A stretch of 64,000 nucleotides of DNA from Mesorhizobium loti (GCA_014189435.1 CP050293.1:1989001-2053000), one strand, 5' to 3'; positions 6,990-16,224 are shown, numbered from the stretch's first letter. The notes: generated from the letters alone by a model not told the origin. A program made the numbers and translations.

Positions 6990-9193
6990 CAGCCTCCAAA
7001 CCGCATCGTTGCCGCCAGCTTCAGCGTTATGCCCGGCTCATAAGCCGCGAAGACCGGGGTTGGGCCTGACGTGCTGATATTGAGCGGGTTGGCATATTTC
7101 ACATCGAACAGATTATCGGCGCGGAAATCGATCTTCAGATTGTCCGTGGCCTGGTAGCTGGCGAAGGCATTGACCAGCGTGTAGTCCTCGGCGATCGGAT
7201 TGCCCCTGGGCTTGCCGTTATATTGCACTTCGCCGCCGACAGTCAGCTTGTCCTCAAGGAAGCGCAGTCCGAGCTGGGCGGTGACCTGGGACGATGGGAT
7301 GGTCAGCAGGTCAGCCCGAACGCCCTTGTAGGAAATGGTGTGACCATTGGTGATTGAAGCCGAGAGCCCGGCATAGCCCCATCCGGCATCATAGACGCCC
7401 TCCAATTCGAAGCCGTTGATCTTGGCCTTGGCAAAGTTCTGGTACTGGAAGCATATCGGGATACCGGGTCCGCTCGGGCAGCCGGCTGTCGGGTCAAACC
7501 GCGACAGGGTAACGCCATCGATGTAGTCTTCGACATCGTTGTTGAAATAGGCTGCCTTGATGCGCAGCGCATCGCCGGCTTCGAGGATGTCGTTCTGCTT
7601 GTAGTTGACGCCGAATTCGACGGTCTTTCCGGTTTCCGGCCGCAGATTGGGATTGGGCAGGAACGGGAAGGTGACTCCAGCCGGATGGCGACCGCTGATC
7701 AACGTTTCCGACAGGGAGGGCGACCTGTATCCTTCCGCATAGGTGCCGTAGAATTGCAGGCCGGCAAGGCTGGCGCTTTCGAAAGGCGAGACGCCGACGG
7801 TGATGCGCGGCGACAACCGGTCACCCGACGTTTCGTGTGTGTCATCCTTGAGGCTGTAATTGTCGTAACGCAGCCCGGCGATGACTTCGAGCCACTCCCA
7901 GGTGAGCTTGTCCTGGACATAGGCGCCAGAGACGTTGCGCTTGCCCGACGGCGTGTAGAAACTGTCGCCGCCGGCGGTGCCGCCGGTCTTGACATTGTCG
8001 CCGGCCCAATCGCCGCCATAAGTCAGTTCGTGCGCGATGCCGGCAGTCTCGAACCGGGACGTGTTCCAGATGTCGATGCTTGTCGTGCCGATGTCGAATG
8101 TCGACGTCGAGCCAGCCGGCAGCACGATGGGAAGGCCGGTGGTCGGGTCAAACCGGTTGAGAGGCACGAGGCTGGTCAGATCGAGATTGGTCTTGTTGTA
8201 GGAGGTGTTGATATGGAGATCGAGCCAGCTCTTGTCCTCATCGGTAATGTTGTAGCGCGCCGTGAAGGTGTTCGACTTCAGGTCGACGTCATTGACCGGC
8301 GCACCGCCGCTGATCTCGTTCCAGCCGTCGCTTGAACCGACCCAGCCGAGCTTCAGTTCGCTGTTGTCGGTTGGCCGGATGGTGGTCTTGAGCAGGCCGC
8401 TGAGCACGTCGAAGCCGGTGCCTTTGACCGTGTCGCCGCCGCCATCCTTGTAGTCGTCATAGTTGCGGTAGACGATGTTGCCGAGCGCGTCCCAGTTCTC
8501 GTTGAAGCGATAGGCGCCGGATGCGCTTGATGTCCAGCCCTTGCCGTTGCTCTCATAGCGTCCCGTGACCGAGCCGGCCCACGTCTCGTCAGGCTTGAGG
8601 AAATCCTGCGCATCCTTGGTGTCGAAGAAGACAACGCCGCCGATGGCGCCCGAGCCATAGGTGTTGGCCACCGGACCACGGATCACATCGACGGATTTGA
8701 CGAGTTCGGGGTCGATGTGGAAGGTCGACTGGGTGCCGTGGTCGGAACGCTGGAAATTCTGCCGGGCGCCGTCGACGATGACCGCGACGCGACCGAAATC
8801 CTGCAAGCCGCGGATGTTGATGCTGGTGCTGACGCGCCTGGCGTCCGCCTGCGCCGCGACACCGGGCACGCCGAGCAACATCTCGTTCGGCGTCGTCGCC
8901 ATGCGGCGGTCGAGCTGTTCCTGGCCGACATGGCTGGCTGACGCCAGCGATTCGATCGCCGTCTCGCCGGTGCGGCTGATGACGAGGATCTTGTCGAGCA
9001 GCGTTGCGCCCGCTTGTGCCGCCTTTTCTTCGTCGGCCTTCTTCGTTTGATCTGTCTGCTGGTCCGCCGGCTGCGCCGCCTGCTGAGCGTTGGCCAGCTG
9101 CGCCGACAAGGCGATCGCCGCCACGCTTGCCAGCAAAGCCGCCGCGCCGTTCGCCGCCGACCGGCCGCGCCATTCCCAAGTCACAAACCCCAT
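6989..9193 (-). CDS. hmuR: TonB-dependent haem/haemoglobin receptor HmuR
   Basis: A 734-residue outer-membrane receptor with a signal peptide (ending near 'AQLANAQQ'), a plug domain at about 65-190 ('GVAAQADARRVSTSINIRGL', then 'VDVIRGPVANTYGSGAIGGVV') and a 22-strand barrel closing with an aromatic terminus. The haem-receptor hallmark pair, a 'YAEGYRSPSLSE'-type segment followed by 'NPNLRPE', is present around 510-545. The frame begins with TTG at 9205, but ATG 9193 has a GGAG ribosome site and is chosen. It is divergent from hmuP and shares an iron-responsive intergenic region with it. Confidence 0.93.
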   Translation of the reverse strand: MGFVTWEWRGRSAANGAAALLASVAAIALSAQLANAQQAAQPADQQTDQTKKADEEKAAQAGATLLDKILVISRTGETAIESLASASHVGQEQLDRRMATTPNEMLLGVPGVAAQADARRVSTSINIRGLQDFGRVAVIVDGARQNFQRSDHGTQSTFHIDPELVKSVDVIRGPVANTYGSGAIGGVVFFDTKDAQDFLKPDETWAGSVTGRYESNGKGWTSSASGAYRFNENWDALGNIVYRNYDDYKDGGGDTVKGTGFDVLSGLLKTTIRPTDNSELKLGWVGSSDGWNEISGGAPVNDVDLKSNTFTARYNITDEDKSWLDLHINTSYNKTNLDLTSLVPLNRFDPTTGLPIVLPAGSTSTFDIGTTSIDIWNTSRFETAGIAHELTYGGDWAGDNVKTGGTAGGDSFYTPSGKRNVSGAYVQDKLTWEWLEVIAGLRYDNYSLKDDTHETSGDRLSPRITVGVSPFESASLAGLQFYGTYAEGYRSPSLSETLISGRHPAGVTFPFLPNPNLRPETGKTVEFGVNYKQNDILEAGDALRIKAAYFNNDVEDYIDGVTLSRFDPTAGCPSGPGIPICFQYQNFAKAKINGFELEGVYDAGWGYAGLSASITNGHTISYKGVRADLLTIPSSQVTAQLGLRFLEDKLTVGGEVQYNGKPRGNPIAEDYTLVNAFASYQATDNLKIDFRADNLFDVKYANPLNISTSGPTPVFAAYEPGITLKLAATMRFGG

Positions 9194-9304
9194 GCCCAAC
9201 TCCAAAGTCCAGGTTTCATGCTGGCTGGCCCGGGGCTGGCTGGCATTTTTGATCGTGTCCGGCGTCTTAAATGTTGACTCATGTATTGCACTGACTAATA
9301 AACA

Positions 9305-9319
9305 TGATTATTCAAGTCA
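9305..9319. promoter_or_regulatory. Candidate iron-responsive operator (RirA-type, TGA-N9-TCA)
   Basis: The hmuR-hmuP intergenic region contains TGA-TTATTCAAG-TCA, matching the published core of the rhizobial RirA-linked IRO motif. It overlaps an AT-rich dyad (AATAA at 9297-9301 with TTATT at 9308-9312). The core is short, so a chance match is possible. The position between two haem-uptake units and the presence of rirA 5 kb away support it. Confidence 0.45.
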
Positions 9320-9382
9320 AGAAATGAATCGGACTACGCAACGCCTAGCCAGACGCCCGGCACAGGAAAGGGATCGATCCAG

Positions 9383-9589
9383 ATGAACACCCACAATCCC
9401 AACGATTTTCGCTATCGCGTCCGCCGTTCCGACGATGCCTCCGCCCGTTTCGACCGGGTTCCGCTGGCGGTGCGAACCCTGTCCAGCAACACCTTGTTCC
9501 AGGGCGAGCACGAGATCGGCATCGAGCATCATGGCGCGCTTTACCGGCTGAAGATCACCCGCCAGGGCAAGCTCATTCTCAACAAATAA
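9383..9589 (+). CDS. hmuP: Haemin uptake protein HmuP/HemP
   Basis: A 68-residue protein of the HemP/HmuP family, identified by the conserved end 'YRLKITRQGKLILNK' and the preceding 'IGIEHHGALYRL'. In Bradyrhizobium and Burkholderia, HmuP is a small regulatory protein that works with Irr to activate the haem-receptor gene. It is the first gene of a plus-strand unit with hmuS, hmuT, hmuU and hmuV, with 23 bp to hmuS, and is divergent from hmuR. Confidence 0.92.
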   Translation: MNTHNPNDFRYRVRRSDDASARFDRVPLAVRTLSSNTLFQGEHEIGIEHHGALYRLKITRQGKLILNK

Positions 9590-9612
9590 GGCAAGGCAAC
9601 AGGGACCAAGAC

Positions 9613-10674
9613 ATGGACCAGCGCGTAAAACCCGCCCCGCATGAAGTCCGGCGGGCACGGACAGACAATCCGAAGACGCGCGAGCGTGATCTCGCCGCCC
9701 AGCTCGGCATTTCGGAGGCCGAGCTGGTCGCAGCGCATTGCGGCGACGGCGTCGTCCGCATCGAACCGCGCGTCAATGACCTGCTGACTGGCCTCGAAGC
9801 GGTCGGCGAGGTCATGGCGCTGACCCGCAACGAAAGCGCGGTGCACGAAAAGATCGGCGTCTATGACAAGGTCGTCACCGGCAACCACAATGCCATGGTG
9901 CTTGGCGAAAACATCGACCTGCGTATCTTCCCGAAAGTCTGGGCACACGGCTTTGCCGTGGAAAAGCGCGATGGCGACGAGATCCGCCGCAGCCTGCAGT
10001 TCTTCGACGCGGCAGGCGAGGCCGTGCACAAGGTGCATCTGCGGCCGGCCTCCAGCCTCTATGCCTATCAGAAGCTGGTCGCCGCGCTCGAATCGCCCAA
10101 TCAGGAGCCGACGGCCGACATTTCAGGGCCGCTCCCCGATGACGAGATCCATGGCGACGAAGCGACCGCCAATCTCGACGATCTGCGCGACCGCTGGAGC
10201 CGGCTGACCGACGTGCACCAGTTCTTCGGCATGCTGAAGACGCTGAAGCTCAGCCGCCGCCAGGCGGTGCGCATGGTCGGCCAGGACTATGCCTGGCTGC
10301 TCGACAATGATGCGGTCCGGGCCATGTTCCATCATGCCGTGGACGGCGAGATGCCGATCATGTGCTTTGTCGGCAACCGCGGCTGCATCCAGATCCATTC
10401 CGGTCCGATCAAATCCATCAAGCCGATGGGGCCATGGATCAACGTGCTGGACGAGACCTTCCACTTGCACCTGAGAACCGACCACATCCACGAGGTCTGG
10501 GCCGTGCGCAAGCCGACCAAGAACGGTCATGTCACCTCGCTCGAGGTCTATGACGCCGACGGCAAGATGATCATCCAGTTCTTCGGCAAGCGTCATGAGG
10601 GCGAAAGCGAGCGTGACGACTGGCGGTTCCTGGCGGAAAACCTGCCGCGCATCCCAAGCCCGACCGCAGCCTGA
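9613..10674 (+). CDS. hmuS: Cytoplasmic haem-binding/degrading protein HmuS
   Basis: A 353-residue protein made of two HemS/ChuS-type repeats (about 30-185 and 195-345). Typical segments are 'VMALTRNESAVHEKIGVYDKV' in the first half and 'CFVGNRGCIQIHSGPI' with 'WINVLDETFHLHLR' in the second. Family members accept haem after ABC import and are described as haem chaperones or haem-cleaving enzymes. It follows hmuP and precedes hmuT by 11 bp in one operon. Confidence 0.92.
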   Translation: MDQRVKPAPHEVRRARTDNPKTRERDLAAQLGISEAELVAAHCGDGVVRIEPRVNDLLTGLEAVGEVMALTRNESAVHEKIGVYDKVVTGNHNAMVLGENIDLRIFPKVWAHGFAVEKRDGDEIRRSLQFFDAAGEAVHKVHLRPASSLYAYQKLVAALESPNQEPTADISGPLPDDEIHGDEATANLDDLRDRWSRLTDVHQFFGMLKTLKLSRRQAVRMVGQDYAWLLDNDAVRAMFHHAVDGEMPIMCFVGNRGCIQIHSGPIKSIKPMGPWINVLDETFHLHLRTDHIHEVWAVRKPTKNGHVTSLEVYDADGKMIIQFFGKRHEGESERDDWRFLAENLPRIPSPTAA

Positions 10675-10685
10675 GGATTTTAGAA

Positions 10686-11612
10686 ATGGTTTCCTTTTCA
10701 AGACTGGCGCCGGTCCTCAGCTTGGCGCCCGTTCTAAGATCGGCAATGGGGCCGGCGATCGGTCTTTCCCTGGCTTTTGTGGCGCTGCAACCTGCTGGCG
10801 CCGCCGAAGGCACGGCCGTGTTTGCCGATCGCTCGAAGATTGCCGCCATTGGCGGCTCGATCACCGAGATCGTCTATGCGCTCGGCGAGGAGAAGCATCT
10901 GGTGGCGCGCGATTCCACCAGCCGGTATCCAAAAGCGGCGCTTGAGCTGCCTGATGTCGGCTACATGCGTGCGCTGTCGCCGGAAGGCGTGCTGTCGGTC
11001 AACCCGACCGGCATCCTGGCGCTGCATGGCAGCGGTCCCAAGGAAGCCGTCGATGTCTTGAAGAAGACGAGCGTCCCGTTCATCGAAGTGCCCGAGCACT
11101 ATAGCCACGAAGGCATCCTCGAGAAGGTCCGCATCGTCGGCAAGGCGCTCGGCGTCGACGCCAAGGCCGAGGTTCTGGCCAGGGAGCTCGATGCCAAGCT
11201 CACGGCAGCCGAGAAGCAGACGGCGTCGATCAAGGAGCGCAAGCGCATCCTGTTCGTGCTGTCGATACAGGGCGGCAAGATCCTGGCGGCCGGCAGCGAT
11301 ACCGCCGCCGACGGCATGGTCAAGCTGGCTGGCGGCGTCAACGCGGTCGAGGGCTTTTCCGGCTACAAGCAAATGTCCGACGAGGCTGTTATCACCGCCA
11401 GGCCGGACGTGATCCTGATGATGAGCAATGCCGGGCCTCCGGTATCGGACGCCGAACTGTTCGGCAATCCGTCTGTTGCCTCGACGCCGGCCGGAACCGC
11501 GCGCAAGCTGATCCGCATCGACGGCGCCTATCTGCTCGGCTTCGGGCCTCGCACGGCCGATGCCATCCACGACCTCGCTGTCTCGCTTTATGGCGGGCAG
11601 GTCACGGACTGA
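10686..11612 (+). CDS. hmuT: Periplasmic haem-binding protein HmuT of the haem ABC importer
   Basis: A 308-residue substrate-binding protein with an unusually long N-terminal signal region (about 1-40, ending 'LQPAGAA'). A cluster-A/BtuF-like fold follows: 'IAAIGGSITEIVYALGEE', 'RDSTSRYP', 'DVGYMRALSPEGVLSV' and 'EHYSHEGILEKVR' are typical HmuT segments. It delivers haem to HmuUV. It starts 11 bp after hmuS and ends 11 bp before hmuU. Confidence 0.92.
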   Translation: MVSFSRLAPVLSLAPVLRSAMGPAIGLSLAFVALQPAGAAEGTAVFADRSKIAAIGGSITEIVYALGEEKHLVARDSTSRYPKAALELPDVGYMRALSPEGVLSVNPTGILALHGSGPKEAVDVLKKTSVPFIEVPEHYSHEGILEKVRIVGKALGVDAKAEVLARELDAKLTAAEKQTASIKERKRILFVLSIQGGKILAAGSDTAADGMVKLAGGVNAVEGFSGYKQMSDEAVITARPDVILMMSNAGPPVSDAELFGNPSVASTPAGTARKLIRIDGAYLLGFGPRTADAIHDLAVSLYGGQVTD

Positions 11613-11623
11613 GCAGGCAGATC

Positions 11624-12721
11624 ATGGTCGATCAATCGATCGCCGGTCCGGTGACGGCGAGCGCATCCGAAGGCGACCGGTCGGGCCGCGCCCGTATCGT
11701 CATTCTTCTGCTGTGCCTGGGGCTCGCGGCTGCCGTTTTCCTGTCGCTGACATCGGGGGCGTCGGACGCATCGGCCGTCAACGTCATCGGCGACTGGCTG
11801 TTCGGCACAGTGCCTGATAACGCCGCATTGAGTGCCCGCGACAGCCTGATCGTCTACGACATCCGCCTGCCGCGTATCATCCTCGGCATGCTGGTCGGAG
11901 CGGCGCTCGCAGTCTCCGGCGCGGTCATGCAGGGGCTGTTCCGCAATCCGCTGGCCGACCCCGGCCTGATCGGCGTTTCGGCCGGCTCGAGCCTCGGCGC
12001 GGTTGCCGTCATCGTGCTCGGCGCCACGATGTTGGCTCCGGTGACAGCCTTGCTCGGCACGCTCGCACTGCCGCTGGCGGCCTTCTGCGGCGGGCTGGCT
12101 ACCACGCTGGTGCTTTACCAGGTCGCGACGCGGCGGGGGCAAACCTCGGTTGCCACCATGCTGCTCGCCGGCATCGCACTGGCGGCGCTCGCCATGGCGT
12201 TGACCGGCATCCTCATCTTCATGGCCGACGATCGCCAGTTGCGCGACCTGACCTTCTGGCAGCTCGGATCGCTCGGCGGCGCGACCTGGGCGAAGATTGC
12301 TTCCGTCGGGCCGATCATCGTGCTGGCGCTGGCGGCAATGCCGTTCCTGGCACGCGGCCTCAACGCGCTGGCGCTGGGCGAGGCGACCGCCGGCCATCTC
12401 GGCATTCCGGTGCAGCGGCTGAAATACACGGCCATCATCGGTGTCTCGGCGGCGGTCGGCGCATCCGTTGCCGTCAGCGGCGGCATCGGCTTCGTCGGCA
12501 TCGTGGTGCCGCATTTGTTGCGCTTGGCTGTTGGCCCCGACAATCGCTATCTACTGCCGGCTTCGGCGCTGCTCGGTGCCTCGCTGCTGCTTCTGGCCGA
12601 TGCTGTGGCGCGCACCATCGTGGCGCCGGCCGAACTGCCGATCGGCATCGTCACCGCGATAGCAGGCGCGCCGTTCTTCCTTTGGATACTGCTGCGCAAG
12701 CGCGGCGTAGTCGACCTGTGA
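11624..12721 (+). CDS. hmuU: Haem ABC transporter permease HmuU (FecCD family)
   Basis: A 365-residue inner-membrane permease of the BtuC/FecCD family with about ten hydrophobic segments. Marks include 'RLPRIILGMLVGAALAVSGAVMQGLFRNPLADPGLIGVSAG' split across TM2-3, and the C-terminal 'GFVGIVVPHLLRL' and 'ELPIGIVTAIAGAPFFLWIL', which contact the ATPase. It moves haem from HmuT to the cytoplasm. It lies 11 bp after hmuT and 7 bp before hmuV. Confidence 0.94.
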   Translation: MVDQSIAGPVTASASEGDRSGRARIVILLLCLGLAAAVFLSLTSGASDASAVNVIGDWLFGTVPDNAALSARDSLIVYDIRLPRIILGMLVGAALAVSGAVMQGLFRNPLADPGLIGVSAGSSLGAVAVIVLGATMLAPVTALLGTLALPLAAFCGGLATTLVLYQVATRRGQTSVATMLLAGIALAALAMALTGILIFMADDRQLRDLTFWQLGSLGGATWAKIASVGPIIVLALAAMPFLARGLNALALGEATAGHLGIPVQRLKYTAIIGVSAAVGASVAVSGGIGFVGIVVPHLLRLAVGPDNRYLLPASALLGASLLLLADAVARTIVAPAELPIGIVTAIAGAPFFLWILLRKRGVVDL

Positions 12722-12728
12722 GGCCTGG

Positions 12729-13520
12729 ATGATCGAGGCAAGAGACGTTTCGGTTGCGATTGCCGGCAAGCCTATCGTCACCGGTGTCGATTTCCACGCG
12801 CGGCCCGGCGAGATCGCCGCCATCGTCGGCCCCAATGGTTCGGGCAAGACGACCTTCCTCAAGGCGCTTTCCGGCGAACTCGCCTACACCGGGCGCGTCG
12901 CGCTCAACGGCCGCGACCTCCGCGCGATGAAGCCGGTCGAGACCGCCGTCCAGCGCGCGGTGCTGCCGCAGGCGACGACGCTGTCGTTTCCGTTCACGGT
13001 GCGAGAAGTGGTCAAGCTTGGCCTTGTCGGCGGACGCTCGGGCGTCTTGCCGGGCGAGGATGCGCGGCTGCCGGAACGGGCGCTGGCGCGCGTCGATCTC
13101 GACGGCTTTGCCGGTCGTTTCTACCAGGAGCTTTCGGGCGGCGAGCAACAACGCGTCCAGCTTGCGCGCGTGCTGTGCCAGGTCTGGGCACCGGTGCTCG
13201 ACGGCAAACCGCGCTATCTCTTCCTCGATGAGCCGGTTTCCAGCCTCGACATCAAGCACCAGCTGATCATCATGAACATTGCCCGCGACTTCGCCAGAAG
13301 AGGCGGCGGCGTGGTTGCCATCCTGCATGACCTCAATCTCACGGCCATGTATGCCGACCGGATCTTCGTCATGCATCGCGGCCGGCTGGCCGCCACGGGG
13401 TCGCCGCAGGACGTGCTGAGCGATGATCTGATCGAAAAAGTGTTCGACTGCCGGCTCAGGGTCGGCGTGCTGCCGGCCGGGAACATGCCCTTCGTTCTGC
13501 CGCAATCGTCGGTCGGTTGA
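12729..13520 (+). CDS. hmuV: Haem ABC transporter ATPase HmuV
   Basis: A 263-residue ABC ATPase with Walker A 'GPNGSGKTT' near 35-43, signature 'LSGGEQQRVQLAR' near 136-148, Walker B 'YLFLDEPVSSLD' near 164-175 and a switch His in 'AILHDLNLTAMYAD'. It powers haem import through HmuU. It is the last gene of the hmuPSTUV unit. A perfect 10-bp hairpin lies about 100 bp downstream, before the convergent rirA. Confidence 0.94.
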   Translation: MIEARDVSVAIAGKPIVTGVDFHARPGEIAAIVGPNGSGKTTFLKALSGELAYTGRVALNGRDLRAMKPVETAVQRAVLPQATTLSFPFTVREVVKLGLVGGRSGVLPGEDARLPERALARVDLDGFAGRFYQELSGGEQQRVQLARVLCQVWAPVLDGKPRYLFLDEPVSSLDIKHQLIIMNIARDFARRGGGVVAILHDLNLTAMYADRIFVMHRGRLAATGSPQDVLSDDLIEKVFDCRLRVGVLPAGNMPFVLPQSSVG

Positions 13521-13620
13521 TGTTCAGGTGAGGCCGGCCTGCGAACGGCTGATACCTGCGCTTCCGGCATTGCGCGCCAATTGTGGACGTCGGCGCCGCC
13601 CTCATTGCCCTGCCGGGCAT

Positions 13621-13643
13621 TTCTCCCCGTAGCACGGGGAGAA
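13621..13643. terminator. Perfect 10-bp hairpin between convergent hmuV and rirA
   Basis: TTCTCCCCGT and ACGGGGAGAA are exact reverse complements separated by three bases. The hairpin lies in the convergent gap, 7 bases from the rirA stop. There is no clear T run, so it is a weak candidate as a Rho-independent terminator. The same 'ttctccccgt' word recurs at about 61,098 and 61,191, so it is also part of a dispersed intergenic palindrome family. Confidence 0.5.
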
Positions 13644-13649
13644 AGATGC

Positions 13650-14114
13650 TCAGGCAGCCGGGGCGCGGCGCTCCATCAGCATGTCGATGCCGAGCAGGTT
13701 GCGCACATTCGGCCGCGCCGCCACCAGATCGGCGATCGTGTAGCGGGCGAGCACGGCAAAGAACGCATTCAGCGCCTCGCGTAGCGCCGAATTCAGCGCG
13801 CAGCTGTCGACCAGCGGGCATTCGGCGGCATCGTTCTCGAAGCATTCGGCCATGGCGAAGCTTTCTTCCGTCACGCGCACGACATCGAACAGGCTGATGG
13901 CTTCAGCCGCCCGGCCAAGCTTGACGCCGCCATTCCTGCCACGCACGGTTTGGACCAGGCCGTGCTCGACCAGCGGCTGCAGGATCTTGAACAGGAAAAG
14001 CTCCGACACCGAATAGGCGGCCGCGATCTCGGGGATGCGGCTCAACCGGTCGTCATTGGCCGCGCAATACATCAAGATGCGCATGGCATAGTTGGTCTGG
14101 CGCGTAAGCCGCAT
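13650..14114 (-). CDS. rirA: Rrf2-family iron-sulfur iron regulator RirA
   Basis: A 154-residue Rrf2 regulator starting 'MRLTRQTNYAMRILMYCAAN', as in rhizobial RirA, with a winged HTH at about 1-75. Cys91, Cys99 and Cys105 match the three Fe-S ligands of Rhizobium RirA exactly. With a cluster bound it represses iron-uptake genes; when iron is short the cluster is lost and repression ends. ATG 14114 has a GAGGA ribosome site five bases upstream and is preferred over the upstream in-frame codon at 14132. It lies next to the haem-uptake genes that such a regulator would control. Confidence 0.92.
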   Translation of the reverse strand: MRLTRQTNYAMRILMYCAANDDRLSRIPEIAAAYSVSELFLFKILQPLVEHGLVQTVRGRNGGVKLGRAAEAISLFDVVRVTEESFAMAECFENDAAECPLVDSCALNSALREALNAFFAVLARYTIADLVAARPNVRNLLGIDMLMERRAPAA

Positions 14115-14232
14115 TTTGTCCTCACAAGGCACTGGTGCGGTGCAACCACGCCAGATCTGGAAATTTGCTGATGCGGCTTTGACCCGAAATTCCGGATTCG
14201 CCGCATTGGCCTTATCCGAATATGGCCTATAC

Positions 14233-14249
14233 CTTGGAACAATTCCAGA
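14233..14249. promoter_or_regulatory. Palindrome upstream of rirA, candidate Irr (ICE-like) site
   Basis: TGGAA-CAA-TTCCA (14235-14247) forms an exact 5-bp inverted repeat with a 3-base spacer, in the 7-3-7 layout of the Irr control element (TTTAGAA-N3-TTCTAAA), though several outer bases differ. It is about 120 bp upstream of the rirA start and 140 bp upstream of the divergent DUF445 gene. Irr control of rirA is reported in Agrobacterium; the site here is a guess from shape and position. Confidence 0.3.
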
Positions 14250-14388
14250 CTGGCTTCGACCAATAGATGAATTTTCTCCTCAACTTTGTGTGCGCAGCCG
14301 GGCGAGATTCCGGGCGAAACCGGCTGTCACGGGTATTTCGGGCGTCGAAACACTAAATAGGCTGAGATCGACGAGGAGCGGCTCATCC

Positions 14389-15684
14389 ATGTCACAATCG
14401 GCTTCGTCCCTGGCGCCTGTCCGTTTCGATGCCGACGCGGATACCAAGCTTTCCGCGTTGCGGCGGACAAAATTCGTCGCGGCGGCCGCACTGGCGCTTT
14501 GCGTGGCGGTGTTTGCGCTCGCCAAATCCTTCGAGCACATCCATCCGTGGCTCGGCTTCGTCGCTGCCTTTGCCGAGGCGGCGACCATCGGTGGGCTCGC
14601 CGACTGGTACGCGGTGGTGGCGCTGTTTCGACGGCCGCTGGGACTGCCGATCCCGCACACCGCCATCATCCCCGAGAACCAGAACCGCATCGCCGACAAT
14701 CTCGGCCGCTTCATCGAGGTCAACTTCCTCGCCCCTGAGCCGGTGCGTGAAAAGCTTGCTGAGGTCGATTTCTCGGCCCTGGTCGCCGACTGGCTGGCCG
14801 ATACCGAACGCGCCGCCGGCCTGTCGCGCTTCGTCGTGCGGCTGGTGCCGCAGACGCTGGCCGCCGTCGAACAATCCGGCCTGCGCGGTTTCGTCACCAG
14901 CCGCATGCTCGAACAGATCGAGAAGGTCCCGCTGGCGCCGCTGGCCGCCGAGCTGCTCTCCGCCCTGACCGATGATCGCCGCCACCAGAAACTGTTCGAC
15001 GAATTCACCAAGGTGATCGGCCGGTTCCTCAACGACGAACAGGCGCTGGCGACGATGCGCGAGAAGATCCGCGAGGAACTGCCGTCGCTGTTCAACCTGT
15101 TCAGAGCCGACGCCTATCTCCTGAAGAAGATCGTCGCTTCGGCCGGCTCGCTGCTCGACGAGGTGAGGGCCGATCCCGACCACCCGATGCGCGCCGAATT
15201 CGACCATTTCGCTCAAGCCTTCATCGAAAAGCTGAGGACATCGAAGCAATATGCCAAGCGCGCCGAGAAGCTGAAGCGCGATTTCCTGGCCCGGCCGGAA
15301 GTCAAGGGATTGGCCGTCGACATGTGGGCAAGCCTCAGCCAGTTCATCGAGCAGGACGCCAAGGCGCCGAATTCGGTTATCCGCGCGCATCTCACCAACA
15401 TGTTCGTCGAGGTCGGTCGGCATCTTGCCAGCGATGCGCAGATAAGGGCCGACATGAACCAAGGGTTCGTGGTGGCGCTCGCGTCGTTCGTGGAGAGCCA
15501 GAAGAGCGGCGTGTCGACATTCATCGCCGACCAGGTCAAGCGCTGGGACCTCGCGCAGCTGACAAGGCTGATCGAGATGAACATCGGCAAGGACCTGCAA
15601 TACATCCGCTTCAACGGCATGATCATCGGCGGGCTCGCGGGTGTCGTGCTCTATGTGGCCGAGCGGCTGTTCCTCGTGAATTGA
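14389..15684 (+). CDS. DUF445 family membrane protein
   Basis: A 431-residue protein of the DUF445 (YjiN-like) family. One hydrophobic segment lies at about 29-48 and a second right at the C-terminus ('GMIIGGLAGVVLYVAERLFL'). Between them is a long helical soluble region with the family signature 'WLGFVAAFAEAATIGGLADWYAVVALFRRPLG'. Function is unknown. The frame is open to 14092, but that part has no family similarity; ATG 14389 follows a GAGGAG ribosome site. The upstream region is shared with rirA. Confidence 0.85.
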   Translation: MSQSASSLAPVRFDADADTKLSALRRTKFVAAAALALCVAVFALAKSFEHIHPWLGFVAAFAEAATIGGLADWYAVVALFRRPLGLPIPHTAIIPENQNRIADNLGRFIEVNFLAPEPVREKLAEVDFSALVADWLADTERAAGLSRFVVRLVPQTLAAVEQSGLRGFVTSRMLEQIEKVPLAPLAAELLSALTDDRRHQKLFDEFTKVIGRFLNDEQALATMREKIREELPSLFNLFRADAYLLKKIVASAGSLLDEVRADPDHPMRAEFDHFAQAFIEKLRTSKQYAKRAEKLKRDFLARPEVKGLAVDMWASLSQFIEQDAKAPNSVIRAHLTNMFVEVGRHLASDAQIRADMNQGFVVALASFVESQKSGVSTFIADQVKRWDLAQLTRLIEMNIGKDLQYIRFNGMIIGGLAGVVLYVAERLFLVN

Positions 15685-15795
15685 TGCGCGGCCAGGCTGG
15701 TGTTGATTCCGCCGCGTCCGAATGGACTCACGGCACGCGGGTGCTATTCTCCTGCTGAGGGCGCCCGCATTTGCGGCAAAGGGGAGCAAACGAGC

Positions 15796-16224
15796 ATGGC
15801 AAAACAACCGGAATCCGATTCCTTCATGGACATGTTCGGCAGGTTCGGCCGCGACCTGAAGGTGCCCAATGTCGATGTCGAAGCGATCCTCGCCCATCAT
15901 CGCAAGAATCTCGAAGCGCTGGAGAAATCGGCACGAGCCGGTGCCGCCGGCGCGTCCTCGCTGTTGTCCAGACAGCGCGAAATGCTGCAGGACACGCTGC
16001 GCGAGGTCACCGAGGTAGCACAAAGCTACAGGGCGCCGGGCAATCCGCAGGAACTGATGGCCAAACAGACGGAGTTTGCCAGAAAGTCCTTCGAGGCGGC
16101 GTTGAAGAATGCCGGCGAAGTGGCTGAACTGGTCAAGAAATCCGGTACCGAATCGGCCGACATCCTGCGCAAGCGCATCAAGGAGGCGATGGAGGAAATC
16201 CGCGCCGGCTACGAGAAGAAGTAG
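15796..16224 (+). CDS. Phasin family protein
   Basis: A 142-residue, largely alpha-helical and charged protein with the phasin pattern: 'NVDVEAILAHHRKNLEALEKSARAGAAGASSLLSRQREML' early and 'TEFARKSFEAALKNAGEVAELVKKSGTESADIL' later. Phasins coat polyhydroxyalkanoate granules. No PHA synthase is in the window. ATG 15796 follows a GGGGAG ribosome site; the open frame upstream to 15700 is not phasin-like. Confidence 0.88.
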   Translation: MAKQPESDSFMDMFGRFGRDLKVPNVDVEAILAHHRKNLEALEKSARAGAAGASSLLSRQREMLQDTLREVTEVAQSYRAPGNPQELMAKQTEFARKSFEAALKNAGEVAELVKKSGTESADILRKRIKEAMEEIRAGYEKK

